DNA of 64,000 nt from Saprospiraceae bacterium. GTDB lineage: Bacteria > Bacteroidota > Bacteroidia > Chitinophagales > Saprospiraceae. The DNA is taken from contig JAHDGD010000002.1 in the NCBI GenBank assembly GCA_020627825.1, forward strand, positions 25,176 through 89,175, given 5' to 3'. The position numbers and the translations under genes were made by a program. A model generated the notes under the pieces. That model was not told the DNA's origin. It ran no database searches and saw only the letters and a list, made by a program, of their open reading frames with translations. Positions 1-10,076 of this stretch are shown one piece after another (positions within the stretch are counted from its first letter, which is position 1; each line of letters begins with the position of its first letter).

Positions 1-842
1 TAAATAAAGACATATTTGAAACCATTTATTTTGGTGCAGTTACTGAATCTGCCGCATTAGCAGAAACTGAAGGCGCTTATCAAACATTTAAAGGCTCACC
101 TGCTAGTAAAGGGATTTTACAATTTGATATGTGGGGAGTTGAGCCAACAGATAGATGGGATTGGAAAAGTCTTAAAACAAAAGTGAAAAAGAGTGGTATT
201 AGAAATTCGTTATTACTTGCACCAATGCCAACAGCATCCACATCGCAAATATTAGGAAACAATGAATGTTTTGAACCGTATACAAGCAACATATATTCTA
301 GAAGAACACTTTCTGGTGAATATATAGTGGTTAATAAACACTTATTAAAAGATCTTATCAATTTAGGTTTATGGAATGATGATATGAGACAAGCCCTTAT
401 GGCTGCAAATGGAAGTGTTCAAAATTTGCCTATTCCTGAAGAATTAAAAGCATTATATAAAACAGTTTGGGAGCTTAGTATGAAAACTGTTATTGATCAA
501 GCTGCTGACAGAGGTGCTTACATATGTCAATCACAATCTTTAAACCTTTTTGTTGAAAATCCGGACTTTGGAAAACTATCCTCCATGCATTTTTATGCAT
601 GGAAAAAAGGATTAAAAACAGGGATGTATTACTTGAGATCTAAGGCCGCTGTAGATCCTATTAAGTTCACATTGAAATCCGAACATCAAACGAAGTTTAG
701 CGATTCGTCAGAAAAAGTTTCTACCATTCCGAATCCACCTTCTGGAAATGAAAAAGCAGTACCTCAAAAAATGTCTGCAATTGAAGTGCAAGAAGGACAA
801 TCTTGTACTATGGAAGAAGGATGTATTATGTGTAGTGGGTAA
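1..842 (+). CDS. nrdA: Ribonucleoside-diphosphate reductase subunit alpha (3' part of gene)
   Basis: The reading frame is open from base 3, so this is the C-terminal part of a gene that begins outside the window. It matches class I ribonucleotide reductase large subunits, which reduce NDPs to dNDPs with a radical-generating beta subunit. Visible landmarks are SPASKGILQ, the PTAST loop followed by QILGNNE and EPYTSNIY, and the radical-transfer tyrosine pair in GMYYLR (Tyr codons at 627-632). The protein ends with CIMCSG, the swinging-arm cysteine pair that re-reduces the active site. These motifs resemble the eukaryotic-type class Ia subgroup more than E. coli NrdA. A strong hairpin terminator follows directly. 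Confidence 0.96.
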   Translation, partial: NKDIFETIYFGAVTESAALAETEGAYQTFKGSPASKGILQFDMWGVEPTDRWDWKSLKTKVKKSGIRNSLLLAPMPTASTSQILGNNECFEPYTSNIYSRRTLSGEYIVVNKHLLKDLINLGLWNDDMRQALMAANGSVQNLPIPEELKALYKTVWELSMKTVIDQAADRGAYICQSQSLNLFVENPDFGKLSSMHFYAWKKGLKTGMYYLRSKAAVDPIKFTLKSEHQTKFSDSSEKVSTIPNPPSGNEKAVPQKMSAIEVQEGQSCTMEEGCIMCSG

Positions 843-870
843 TTAAAATAAATCTTTAGCTCAAATCCAT

Positions 871-906
871 ATGGTAAGTATCAATTCTGATACTTGCCAT
901 TTTTTT
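871..906 (+). terminator. Intrinsic terminator after nrdA
   Basis: A 13-base arm (871-883) pairs with 888-900 around a 4-base loop, with one G-T wobble, and is followed by six T. It ends the nrdA transcript. Its T tract overlaps the stop codon of the convergent sirtuin gene, so the hairpin may also slow transcription coming the other way. Confidence 0.85.
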
Positions 907-1591
907 ATTGAAGTAACTTTTTCACTAATTCAGGAACACACTTCGTTGCTGTCCCCGCAATAACATTTATATTGCGTTGTTGTAATTCGAAATTTATAGT
1001 TGGCTTCGCATCTATATAGTATATTTCTGAATTATCTGGAGCATATGTAGTCAACCCTGCAGCAGGATAGACTTGCATACTCGACCCAATAATAACAATA
1101 ATATCTGCTAAGGATACATGAGTTGCTGCGTCTTGAATTTTTGGGACAGATTCACCAAACCATACAATATGAGGTCTTAACTGACCGCCAAATGGACATT
1201 TATGTCCTATATGCAGATCTCCCTCCAGATATTCAATATGATCTGGATTTATTTGACTTCTTATTTTTTTAAGTTCTCCATGTAAATGAATGATGTGTGA
1301 TGAACCTGCTCTTTCATGCAAATCATCAACATTTTGTGTAATTACCTGTACGTTGTATTTAGATTCTAGTTCTACTAAACTTGTATGTGCAGCATTTGGT
1401 TCAACTAATTTTAATTGAGCTCTTCTCTTATTGTAAAAATCAAGTACTAGTTTCGGATTTCTTTTCCAACCTTGTGGACTTGCGACCTCCATTATATCAT
1501 GCCCCTCCCATAAACCATTGGCATCTCTAAAAGTTTTTATCCCACTTTCAGCACTAATTCCTGCTCCTGTTAATATAGCTATACGTTTCAT
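905..1591 (-). CDS. cobB: NAD-dependent protein deacylase, sirtuin class III type
   Basis: Sirtuins remove acyl groups from lysine using NAD. The Rossmann signature GAGISAESGIKTFR (9-22), TQNVDD and the catalytic His104 in HLHGEL are present. Tyr53 and Arg56 (YNKR) have the Y-x2-R spacing that marks class III desuccinylase/demalonylase sirtuins. The structural zinc site is largely gone: the first Cys pair is missing (KKIRSQINPD) and only one Cys (KCPFGG) remains of the second. At 228 residues the length is normal. It is convergent with nrdA and appears monocistronic. Confidence in the family is high; the preferred acyl substrate is inferred. Confidence 0.93.
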   Translation of the reverse strand: MKRIAILTGAGISAESGIKTFRDANGLWEGHDIMEVASPQGWKRNPKLVLDFYNKRRAQLKLVEPNAAHTSLVELESKYNVQVITQNVDDLHERAGSSHIIHLHGELKKIRSQINPDHIEYLEGDLHIGHKCPFGGQLRPHIVWFGESVPKIQDAATHVSLADIIVIIGSSMQVYPAAGLTTYAPDNSEIYYIDAKPTINFELQQRNINVIAGTATKCVPELVKKLLQ

Positions 1592-2068
1592 TTCTTAAAG
1601 ACGAAATAGACTGACAATAATGATCTTTTCTTTATTAAAATTTATAAACCGAGATAAAATTTAACATTGTTTATTATATAACATATAATAGATTGAAAGT
1701 CATTTTAGTAGAGTCAAGGTAAAAAAAAATAAAGTTAACATTATGAAATTCTATAATATATAAGATAAAGATATAAAATGTAAGAAACTAGGCATTGCTT
1801 GACAGTGACTAAAGTTTACTTTTTTTTTATGTCGAAGCAGCGCTTTTATATAAAAATAATTTTTGTATATTAAAAAAATAAATGTGTTAAAAGCTAGTCT
1901 TTGTAATGCTCAAGTACTATATTTGTTAGGTAAACTGAGAACGAATTGCTTTTTATAAATTCATAAAAATCAAAATTTTATCTGCAAATGTAATTTTTTG
2001 ATTCGAATGATGTGTGCGTTAAACTGTTACATATAAAAGCAATATTTAATGTATTAAACCAACCTGCT
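1592..2068. other. AT-rich intergenic region upstream of the T9SS gene trio
   Basis: No convincing gene is visible. The stretch holds A and T runs and one exact Bacteroidota -7 promoter element at 1918-1925. It must contain the upstream region of the divergent sirtuin gene (left end) and of the porP/sprF-like gene (right end). An upstream extension of the latter from GTG 2012 is possible but unlikely. Confidence 0.5.
1918..1925 (+). promoter_or_regulatory. Candidate promoter -7 element (TATATTTG)
   Basis: TATATTTG fits the Bacteroidota primary sigma consensus TAnnTTTG exactly. A TTTG lies 14 bases upstream (1900-1903), closer than the usual -33 spacing. It would drive the T9SS trio with a leader of over 80 bases. 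Confidence 0.4.
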
Positions 2069-3097
2069 TTGAGAAAGAATTTTTACGCAGCATTGGTTAT
2101 GATGTCTTTCATTTTCTTAAGTCAACATAACCTAAAAGGTCAGGATATTCATTATTCGCAGTTCTACAATAGTCCACTGAACATTAATCCAGCGTTGACA
2201 GGTGTCTTCAATGGGGATGTACGGGTTGTTGGTAGTATGCGAGATCAATGGAGACAAATTCCTGTTCCATACACAACATTTAGTGCGAATTACGATCAAA
2301 AGTATTATACGAAAAATCGAGATAAGGGATTTTTTGGCTTTGGTGCAATCTTTAATTATGATCGTTCTGGTGATCCCAATTATAACATCATGAATCTAAA
2401 TTTAACTGGTTCATATTCTTATCTCATTAATTCCAATAATGTTTTAACAGGTGGTCTATTATTAGGATTTGCTAGCGAAGGATTTGACGGCGACCAATTG
2501 ACGTGGGATAATTATTGGACGGGGACAGTTATAGATGAAACATTAGGCTCTGGAGAAAATTTTGATGGACAAAGAGTAAATTACTTAGAGTCGGGCATAG
2601 GTATAAATTATCGTTATCAAAAATCATCAAGAACCTACTTGAATTTAGGTGTTGGTGCTTGGCATTTAATTCCACCAAATTTAACTTTCCTAGCAAACCA
2701 ATCAAGACTCAGTTTACCAGTCAGATATGCGGTTAATTTTGAAACACTTTTCAAAACAACAGAAAAAATAGATATTCAGTTACACGGTATCTATGCAAGA
2801 CAGCAAAGATATCAGGAACTTTTGGCTGGTGGATTGTTGCGTTTTCACATCAATCAAAATCCAGGCAAGAAATATGCAGTTGATTTGGGTCTGTCATACA
2901 GATTCGCTGGTGACTTAATCCCTATTGCAGCATTACACTATAACCAATGGTATATTGGAGCATCTTATGACTTCAATTTAACTGGTTTTCATACTCAACA
3001 TGACATTAATAGATTGGGAGGACCTGAGGTTCATGTGAGGTACATTATTACTAATGTAAAGCCTCTTAATGAAAAGAAAGCTTGTCCAATTTATTAA
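2069..3097 (+). CDS. Type IX secretion PorP/SprF family outer membrane protein
   Basis: This family forms outer membrane beta-barrels; in Flavobacterium johnsoniae SprF is needed to export or attach its partner adhesin SprB. The mature start QDIHYSQFYNSPLNINPALTG is the family hallmark, and the rest is rich in alternating aromatic strands. The frame is open from GTG 2012, but TTG 2069 gives a proper signal peptide (RKN, then a hydrophobic run to LKGQ|D), so I place the start there; ATG 2099 lacks a basic n-region. It leads a trio with an OmpA-type protein (18 bases downstream) and a type B adhesin, the classic SprF-partner arrangement. The start codon is uncertain. Confidence 0.9.
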   Translation: MRKNFYAALVMMSFIFLSQHNLKGQDIHYSQFYNSPLNINPALTGVFNGDVRVVGSMRDQWRQIPVPYTTFSANYDQKYYTKNRDKGFFGFGAIFNYDRSGDPNYNIMNLNLTGSYSYLINSNNVLTGGLLLGFASEGFDGDQLTWDNYWTGTVIDETLGSGENFDGQRVNYLESGIGINYRYQKSSRTYLNLGVGAWHLIPPNLTFLANQSRLSLPVRYAVNFETLFKTTEKIDIQLHGIYARQQRYQELLAGGLLRFHINQNPGKKYAVDLGLSYRFAGDLIPIAALHYNQWYIGASYDFNLTGFHTQHDINRLGGPEVHVRYIITNVKPLNEKKACPIY

Positions 3098-3115
3098 AAA
3101 GAGAACCGACTAATT

Positions 3116-5533
3116 ATGAGAAAAATCCATATAATATTTTTATTTCTTATTACTTCGGTTGGGGCTTTCGCCCAAACGCAAAAGGCTTATATTGCTGCTG
3201 CGGAAGAAGCATTTGAAAATAAAAGTTTTTATGCAGCTCTTGTCTATTATCAAGAAGCAGTAGCCTTCGATACATCAGATGTAAGTTTACGCTATAAGCT
3301 TGCTGAATCAGCTAGACAATTTATGTCATATGAGCTAGCTGAAGAATCATACCGATTTGTAAAAGACAGAGATACTGAGAATACATATCCATTAACTACA
3401 TTTTATCTTGCAGAAATGATGCAGAAGCAAGGTAAATATGAAGATGCAAAAGATGAATATGATCTTTACTTATCTGAAAATAGTGGAGATGATGAATTTT
3501 TTACTTACAAAGCAGATAAAGAAAGAGCAGCCTCCGAATGGGCGTTGAATGAAATCGAGAATCCAGATGAAACAATTTCTGTAAATAATTTGGGTTCTAA
3601 TATCAACACTGGTTATAGTGATTTTGGACCTGCCATTAAGGATTCAGAACTCTTTTATTCTTCAATGAGGTTTGATGATCCACTTAAAAAAGGCAACAAA
3701 ATTTCAAAAATTTTGAAAGCTGAAATTCCTGAAAATATGGAAGATAATTTCGGTTCGTCAATGATTCTTGGAGAAGATGTAAATAAATCAAATTCAAACA
3801 CAGCGAACGGAGCTTTCAATAAAGATAAATCAAAGTTTTTTTATACAATATGTGATCGGTTAAATGATGCAGAAATAAGATGTGACTTATATTGTAAAAT
3901 GATTAATGAAGATGGTTCATTTGGTGAAGGTAAAAAATTACCTGACTTTATTAATAATGAAGCCTATACTTCAACCCATCCGACTGTAGGTTATAATTCG
4001 GACTTAGATAAAGAAATATTATATTTTGTTTCTGATAGAGAAGGAGGGAAAGGTAATTTGGATATTTGGTATTCCATAATTGATAACAAAGACAATTTCA
4101 CTTCTCCTCAAAATTTAGGTTCTGTAAATACCAAGGAAGATGAAATTACTCCATTTTTTCACATAAAGTCTTCCACTCTATACTTCTCAAGTAATGGGTA
4201 TCGTTCTTTTGGAGGTTATGATGTATATAGTTCAAGTTTTAATAATGGTACTTACAGTGAAGTAAATCATTTAAACAATCCATTGAACAGCTCTTATCAT
4301 GATATATATTTTATACTTCAAGATGACGAAGAATATGGTTATTTCTCATCTAATAGAGATGGGGCATTGTACATAGATGAATTGCAAGAAGCGTGTTGTT
4401 TTGATATCTATAAAGTTAAATTTGAAGAATTAGAACTTGACTTGAATGCATTGACTTATGATAAATTTTCCCAAGCTGATTTAAATGGAGCTACAGTAAG
4501 GTTGATAAATGAGAAGACGGGAGAATTAGTGGGTGAAATAACTAATTTAGATGACATTGATCACAAATTTAAATTAGATAGATGCACTGATTATTTAATA
4601 ATAGGAGAGAAAGCAGGTTATATATCTGATACCATCCGATATAGTACGTGTGGATTAAAAAAATCACAAGAGATTATTAAAAAATTATACCTCGAGCCAG
4701 ACCTTCTCGAGCTTGATGTATTTACTTTTGATGATGCTACTAAAGAAGCACTTAATGGTTCTACCGTTATTCTGACAGATTTAACAGATAGCTCTATTGA
4801 GCCTATTGTAATTACTAATTTTGATGGAAACGATTTTAATTATAAAATTACAAGAGGAAATAAATATAAAATAGATGTTTCTAAACCAGGGTATTATCCT
4901 GCATCTGTAGAAGTAATAACAGAAAATGTAGCAGGAACAAAAATTACTAAAAACATTTATTTAAGATCAGATTATGTAGCAAAACTAGGGAACTATCTCC
5001 CTGTTAATTTGTATTTCCATAATGATAGACCAAATCCTAGGACTACTAGTAAAGCAACCAGCTTGACATATACACAAACATATAATAGTTATATTAAACG
5101 TCAATCTGAGTATGCTCGTAGAGCACCTGATGCTGCAAGTATTAATAATTTCTTTGAGGTTGATGTTGCAGGTGGTTATATTAAATTTAATAATTTCCTT
5201 AGAGAAATTCAACCAGTATTAGCAACTGGAGAATCTATTGAGATTATTATTAAGGGACATGCAAGTCCATTGTCACAAACTAATTACAACTTATATCTTG
5301 GGCAGAGAAGAATTTCTTCAGTTATTAATGATATAAGAGCTTTTGGAGGGGGTGTTTTAATACCTTACATAGAATCAGGTCAATTAAAAATTACTGATAT
5401 CTCTTATGGGGAGAATCTTTCTCCTGTTGGTGTATCAGACAGCTATTCTGACAAAAGAAGGTCTATATACAGTACTGAGGCATCAAGAGAAAGAAGGGTG
5501 GAAATTATTGATGTAACCCGACAACAGAATTAA
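3116..5533 (+). CDS. TPR / WD40-like / OmpA-family cell envelope protein
   Basis: The 805-residue protein has a signal peptide ending at AFA|Q, two or three TPR-like helices (about 25-130), a WD40-like PD40 propeller region (about 190-440; blades such as ILYFVSDREGGKGNLDIW and LYFSSNGYRSFGGYDVY), two CarboxypepD-like beta domains, and a C-terminal OmpA-like peptidoglycan-binding domain (about 690-800; IIIKGHAS, NYNLYLGQRR, RERRVEI). The usual GH(T/S)D Asp in the OmpA motif is replaced, giving GHAS. Proteins of this build sit in the periplasm and anchor PorP/SprF-type complexes to peptidoglycan. It lies between its PorP/SprF partner and the type B cargo, two bases before the latter. Confidence 0.9.
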   Translation: MRKIHIIFLFLITSVGAFAQTQKAYIAAAEEAFENKSFYAALVYYQEAVAFDTSDVSLRYKLAESARQFMSYELAEESYRFVKDRDTENTYPLTTFYLAEMMQKQGKYEDAKDEYDLYLSENSGDDEFFTYKADKERAASEWALNEIENPDETISVNNLGSNINTGYSDFGPAIKDSELFYSSMRFDDPLKKGNKISKILKAEIPENMEDNFGSSMILGEDVNKSNSNTANGAFNKDKSKFFYTICDRLNDAEIRCDLYCKMINEDGSFGEGKKLPDFINNEAYTSTHPTVGYNSDLDKEILYFVSDREGGKGNLDIWYSIIDNKDNFTSPQNLGSVNTKEDEITPFFHIKSSTLYFSSNGYRSFGGYDVYSSSFNNGTYSEVNHLNNPLNSSYHDIYFILQDDEEYGYFSSNRDGALYIDELQEACCFDIYKVKFEELELDLNALTYDKFSQADLNGATVRLINEKTGELVGEITNLDDIDHKFKLDRCTDYLIIGEKAGYISDTIRYSTCGLKKSQEIIKKLYLEPDLLELDVFTFDDATKEALNGSTVILTDLTDSSIEPIVITNFDGNDFNYKITRGNKYKIDVSKPGYYPASVEVITENVAGTKITKNIYLRSDYVAKLGNYLPVNLYFHNDRPNPRTTSKATSLTYTQTYNSYIKRQSEYARRAPDAASINNFFEVDVAGGYIKFNNFLREIQPVLATGESIEIIIKGHASPLSQTNYNLYLGQRRISSVINDIRAFGGGVLIPYIESGQLKITDISYGENLSPVGVSDSYSDKRRSIYSTEASRERRVEIIDVTRQQN

Positions 5534-5535
5534 GC

Positions 5536-8500
5536 ATGAGCACGAAAATAAATATTAACAAAAACATTCTTAATATGGGTTGGTCAAGACTAGTCTTTAT
5601 ATTAGGTCTTTTCATAATTTCACTACCTCAAGCTTACGCAACGCACATTGTAGGTGGAGATCTTACTTATGAATGTCTAGGTAACGGAGATTATGAAGTT
5701 ACTTTAACTGTCAGAAGAGATTGTGAAAATGGTGTAGAACCTTTTGATACTATTGCTTATGTAGGAATATATGATGGTTTTGGAAATCTATTACCATTTT
5801 TTGGAACTGGAGGAACGATACAAATGACAAATCCTACTATAACTACAATTGACACAGATTTAGACTCAGGCTGTGGTTTTATAGGAGATCCAGTATGCGT
5901 AACTGAAGCTGTTTATAAAGGTATTGTTAACTTACCTGTAAGAAACACGGGGTATTATTTCGTATATCAAAGATGCTGTAGGAATGTAACTCTTGATAAT
6001 ATTATCGATCCATTAGAAGTAGGATCAACTTATAGTATACGATTACTTGAAAATACGATGGAAGAATGTAATTCAGCTCCTGTCTTTAATGATTGGCCAG
6101 ATGTTTACATTTGTACTGACATGACATTAACTTTTGATATGTCAGCCACAGATCCTGAAGGTGATTCATTAGTATATAGTTTATGTCCTCCCCAAGATGG
6201 AGCTTCATTTGATAATCCATATCCTGCACCTCCATCGGGACCTCCGTTTGATCTAGTTGAATATAAGCCACCCTTTACTTTTGACAATCCTTTTCCTGCT
6301 GATGTTCCTTTATCAATAGATCCACAAACTGGTTTATTGACTTCTGTTCCTAACACAGTTGGACAATGGTTAGTTGGAGTATGTGTGCAGGAATATAGAA
6401 ATGGCGAATTAGTAACAACAGTTATTAGAGACTTTGAATATAATACTAGAATTTGTACAGCTGGACCTATGGCTTCTTTTGAAGTACCTAATCCATTTTG
6501 TGATGGTTTAGAAGTTGAAGTTGAAAATACTTCTACTAATGCAGATTCATATAATTGGACGGTTTCTCCAGCTGATAATGTTGTTTTCAATGCATCAGAT
6601 GAAAACCCAACATTTGTTTTTCCTCAAGATGGATTATATACGATAACACTTGAAGCTATTAGAGATTTAGATGGGTGCTCAAATACGGCAACAGAAATTT
6701 TGGGTGTTTACAATTCGGAATTGATTGCTTCTTTTGATGCAGCGATTGAAAGTTGTCAGAATGATTCTACAGTATTAGTGTTGACAAGTACAAGTTCCGA
6801 TCCTACTTATGATATTATTTCCAATGAATGGACCATATCAGGTGGAGGTTTTAATACAACTGTTGAGGGGCAATCTGTAACAGTTATTGTACCAACTATT
6901 GATGATCTATCTGTTACGTTGATAACAACTAGTGAAAATGGATGTACGTCAGAAGTTACAGAGATAGTAGATGCCGATCCACTAGACTTTGAACTGGTAG
7001 CAAATCCTATGATGGTTTGTCAAGGAGATACAATCGAAATTATTATTGATCCCAATTGTGACCTTACGTATTCTATAACTCCATTGGATTACGTTATACT
7101 TGATGATCCAGATGATCCATGTGTCATATCAATTGCACCACTTGAAAATATAACTTACATGGTCACAGCTTCAGATGGTTCTTGTACAATTACAAAAGAA
7201 CTTACAGCTGATGTGATTGAAAAAGCAGATCTGAGTATATCAGGTGACAGTTTATTTTGTGATGGAATTGCTAATTTAACAGTAGATGGAGGATTAGAAG
7301 GGAATCAATTTCTATGGTCTACCGATCCAAATTTCAATACGATAATTGGGGACATGACAGAAAATCTTGAATATGAGATGGTAGATGATATCGAAGTGAT
7401 CTATGTTGAAGTAAAAGAAGGCACAGGTTGTAGTAATGTTGCAAGTTATGAAATTATAAACGGAAGCCTAGATCTTACATATCCTTCATCGTTTACTGCG
7501 TGTACAGATTCTAATGAAGAAATAGAAATTGTAAACAACAATCCTAATCAAGATGTTTCATATGAGTTTGAAGATAATGATATAATTACTGCAGTAACTG
7601 ATTCATCTGTAATAATTGTTGTGACAGATCCTGAATTTACCACACAGATCATATTCACTGCAACAAATCAATATGGATGCTCCATAATGGATACGATTGA
7701 TATCGATGCTGAGCAAAAGCCAGATATTTCTTTCACAAGTGAAATTACTTGTGGCTCATTTGAAGTATGTTTTACAAATACAACAACACCTGATAATCAA
7801 ACCTATATGTGGGATTTTGGAGACGAAAGTACGGATGAGGATGTTTCCAATGAAGCTAATCCTTGTTATACATATCCAGGTCCTGGATCCTATGAAGTAA
7901 CATTAACGATTGATGAAGGGCCTTGTATGGGAGAGGGAATTACACAAACAGTAGAAGTTGGTGAAATACCAGAAATTGAAATCGAATCAGAGGATATTGA
8001 AATTTGTTTTGGTGAAACGGTAGAAATTTCAGCAACTACTAATGGAGATGCTGATCAAGTAGTATGGACTTCAGGCGATGGTGAAGTTTTACAAGAAGGT
8101 GGATTAACTATATCCATAACAGGAGATGAAACATTTGACTTGATTGTCACATTAACAGACGAATTTGGATGTGAGGATTCTGATATGATTACAATTGAAG
8201 TATATCAGTTTGATCTTACTATTGATGGACCTGAAATAGCATGCGTTGATGAAGAGGTAATGCTAACACTAACAAATAATTCAGAAGGTGACAACTTCTC
8301 ATATGACTGGGAGCCAACTGATTGTATACTATCAGGTGAAGGAACTACTGAAGTTATTGTAAGCGCAGAAACTACTAAAGAAATTTCAGTTATAGTTACA
8401 AATTTAGATAATGGTTGCATTGATACATCAACATTTGTATTAAACATTTCAGAAATTAATAAAACCATTGTACCTGATGATCCGAATCCTTTTCAATGTC

Positions 8501-8964
8501 AAGAAATCATCTTAACTGTGGAACCAGAAGATGATATGTGTGAATACGAGTGGGCTTCAGGTGAAACAACAGTTTCAATCAGTGATACAATAGTTGAGAC
8601 TACAACCTATACAGTTACTATTACTGATGAAAATGGTTGTACATTGGAGCAATCACTAACTATAGAGCCGCAATTACCTCAGTGTGATGAAACGGATGTT
8701 TATTTACCAAATGCATTTAGCCCAAATGGAGACGGAGTAAATGATGCATTTCAAGTAAGATCAAATTTTGTTAAATCTATGGATTTACGAGTTTATGATA
8801 GATGGGGTGAAGAGGTTTTTGTTTCAACAGATATTAATAATGGATGGGATGGCACTTTCAAAGGAGCTAACTTGTCGCCAAATGTATATGCTTTCTGCTT
8901 AATTGCTACTTGTTCAAATGGAGCTGAATACAAGAAAGTAGGAAATGTAACATTGATACGATAA
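5536..8964 (+). CDS. Secreted PKD-type adhesin with type B (gliding-motility/CHU_C) T9SS sorting domain
   Basis: The protein has 1142 residues. A long n-region (another Met at 14) leads to the signal peptide LVFILGLFIISLPQAYA. The N-terminal domain THIVGGDLTYECLGNGDYEV is common in Bacteroidota surface proteins. Many Ig/PKD-like beta domains follow, including a clear PKD repeat MWDFGDES (about 755). Numerous paired Cys suggest disulfides. The end is the type B sorting domain: YLPNAFSPNGDGVND, LRVYDRWGEEVF, GWDGTFKG, VGNVTLIR. This tail directs T9SS export and surface attachment, probably through the PorP/SprF protein encoded two genes upstream. It is acidic and very rich in D, E and T. The ligand is unknown. 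Confidence 0.92.
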   Translation: MSTKININKNILNMGWSRLVFILGLFIISLPQAYATHIVGGDLTYECLGNGDYEVTLTVRRDCENGVEPFDTIAYVGIYDGFGNLLPFFGTGGTIQMTNPTITTIDTDLDSGCGFIGDPVCVTEAVYKGIVNLPVRNTGYYFVYQRCCRNVTLDNIIDPLEVGSTYSIRLLENTMEECNSAPVFNDWPDVYICTDMTLTFDMSATDPEGDSLVYSLCPPQDGASFDNPYPAPPSGPPFDLVEYKPPFTFDNPFPADVPLSIDPQTGLLTSVPNTVGQWLVGVCVQEYRNGELVTTVIRDFEYNTRICTAGPMASFEVPNPFCDGLEVEVENTSTNADSYNWTVSPADNVVFNASDENPTFVFPQDGLYTITLEAIRDLDGCSNTATEILGVYNSELIASFDAAIESCQNDSTVLVLTSTSSDPTYDIISNEWTISGGGFNTTVEGQSVTVIVPTIDDLSVTLITTSENGCTSEVTEIVDADPLDFELVANPMMVCQGDTIEIIIDPNCDLTYSITPLDYVILDDPDDPCVISIAPLENITYMVTASDGSCTITKELTADVIEKADLSISGDSLFCDGIANLTVDGGLEGNQFLWSTDPNFNTIIGDMTENLEYEMVDDIEVIYVEVKEGTGCSNVASYEIINGSLDLTYPSSFTACTDSNEEIEIVNNNPNQDVSYEFEDNDIITAVTDSSVIIVVTDPEFTTQIIFTATNQYGCSIMDTIDIDAEQKPDISFTSEITCGSFEVCFTNTTTPDNQTYMWDFGDESTDEDVSNEANPCYTYPGPGSYEVTLTIDEGPCMGEGITQTVEVGEIPEIEIESEDIEICFGETVEISATTNGDADQVVWTSGDGEVLQEGGLTISITGDETFDLIVTLTDEFGCEDSDMITIEVYQFDLTIDGPEIACVDEEVMLTLTNNSEGDNFSYDWEPTDCILSGEGTTEVIVSAETTKEISVIVTNLDNGCIDTSTFVLNISEINKTIVPDDPNPFQCQEIILTVEPEDDMCEYEWASGETTVSISDTIVETTTYTVTITDENGCTLEQSLTIEPQLPQCDETDVYLPNAFSPNGDGVNDAFQVRSNFVKSMDLRVYDRWGEEVFVSTDINNGWDGTFKGANLSPNVYAFCLIATCSNGAEYKKVGNVTLIR

Positions 8965-8988
8965 TAAGATAAATTAAGTATTTGCTAC

Positions 8989-9027
8989 AAAGGTGATTCG
9001 ATTTCGATTGAGTCACCTTTTTTATTT
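8989..9027 (+). terminator. Intrinsic terminator of the T9SS trio
   Basis: An AAAGGTGATTCGAT arm (8989-9002) pairs with 9007-9020 across a TTCG loop, with two wobbles, and is followed by a T-rich run. Confidence 0.85.
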
Positions 9028-9152
9028 GTAATAATTAGGGTCTTAATTTTCAACTACCATATATAAAACACTTAAAATAAGTTTACATCATATAATTTGA
9101 CTATGAATGATAATACCTATATCTTTCAAGTTATTAGCATATTTCCAATTAC

Positions 9153-10016
9153 ATGAGGCAATTAAAAATTACCAATAAGATAACAAATAGAGAAAGCTTA
9201 GCTCTCAATAAATATCTAAATGAAATTGCGAACATACCAATGCTAACAGCCCAAGAGGAAATTGAGTTAGCAATACGTATTAAAAAAGGAGATGAGAAAG
9301 CACTTGAAGAATTAACTACAGCGAATTTACGTTTTGTAGTTTCTGTAGCTAAAAACTATCAGAATCAAGGCTTATCACTAAGTGATCTTATAAACGAAGG
9401 CAATGTAGGATTAATGAAAGCGGCTAGAAGGTTCGATGAAACAAGAGGTTTTAAGTTTATTTCGTATGCAGTATGGTGGATAAGGCAATCTATTTTGCAA
9501 GCAATTGTGGAGTATTCAAGAATGGTACGACTTCCTCTGAATAAAGTAAGTAACTATAATAAAGTGAATGAGGCTTATACCAGTTTTATTCAAGAATGCG
9601 AGAGAGAGCCTACTCATCAAGAATTATCAGAATTACTTAATTTACCTGAAAATGAAATTACTTCTATTTTAGGTAATACAAGTAGACATGTCTCAGTTGA
9701 TGCACCACTAGGTGGTGATGATGGAAATTCTACTTTGTTAGATTTATTTCAAGAAATTGAAGGAAATGCACCTGATGAAAATTTAATGAAAAAAAGTCTT
9801 GTACAAGAAGTTAAATTTGGCCTAGAGAGACTCAGTCCTCGAGAGATTGAAATATTGAGCGATTATTATGGGTTAAAAGGAAAACAGCCTCAAACCTTAG
9901 AAGAGATTGGTAATAGACATGGTTTAACTAGAGAAAGAGTAAGACAAATAAGAGATAGATCGTTAAGACGATTGAAAAAATCATATAATCATCAATCTCT
10001 TCGATCTTATCTTTAG
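9153..10016 (+). CDS. rpoD: RNA polymerase primary sigma factor RpoD/SigA
   Basis: At 287 residues it is the short primary sigma typical of Bacteroidota, without the acidic region 1.1 of proteobacterial RpoD. It shows region 1.2 (LNKYLNEIANIPMLTAQEE), region 2 (TANLRFVVSVAKNYQ, DLINEGNVGLMKAARRFD, FKFISYAVWWIRQ), region 3, and region 4.2 with the -35-binding helix (LTRERVRQIRDRSLRRLKK). It directs core polymerase to TAnnTTTG-type promoters. It stands alone after a strong terminator and has about 130 bases of its own upstream region. Confidence 0.96.
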   Translation: MRQLKITNKITNRESLALNKYLNEIANIPMLTAQEEIELAIRIKKGDEKALEELTTANLRFVVSVAKNYQNQGLSLSDLINEGNVGLMKAARRFDETRGFKFISYAVWWIRQSILQAIVEYSRMVRLPLNKVSNYNKVNEAYTSFIQECEREPTHQELSELLNLPENEITSILGNTSRHVSVDAPLGGDDGNSTLLDLFQEIEGNAPDENLMKKSLVQEVKFGLERLSPREIEILSDYYGLKGKQPQTLEEIGNRHGLTRERVRQIRDRSLRRLKKSYNHQSLRSYL

Positions 10017-10076
10017 TCTATTTAATTTAGTCTAAGCTTTTCTCTTTTTTAACTATTATAGTTATATTTTTGACAC

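Noticed and set aside
6105..6590. 161-codon open frame on the minus strand
   Set aside because: Antisense to the type B adhesin; composition mirrors the real gene and no family is recognisable.
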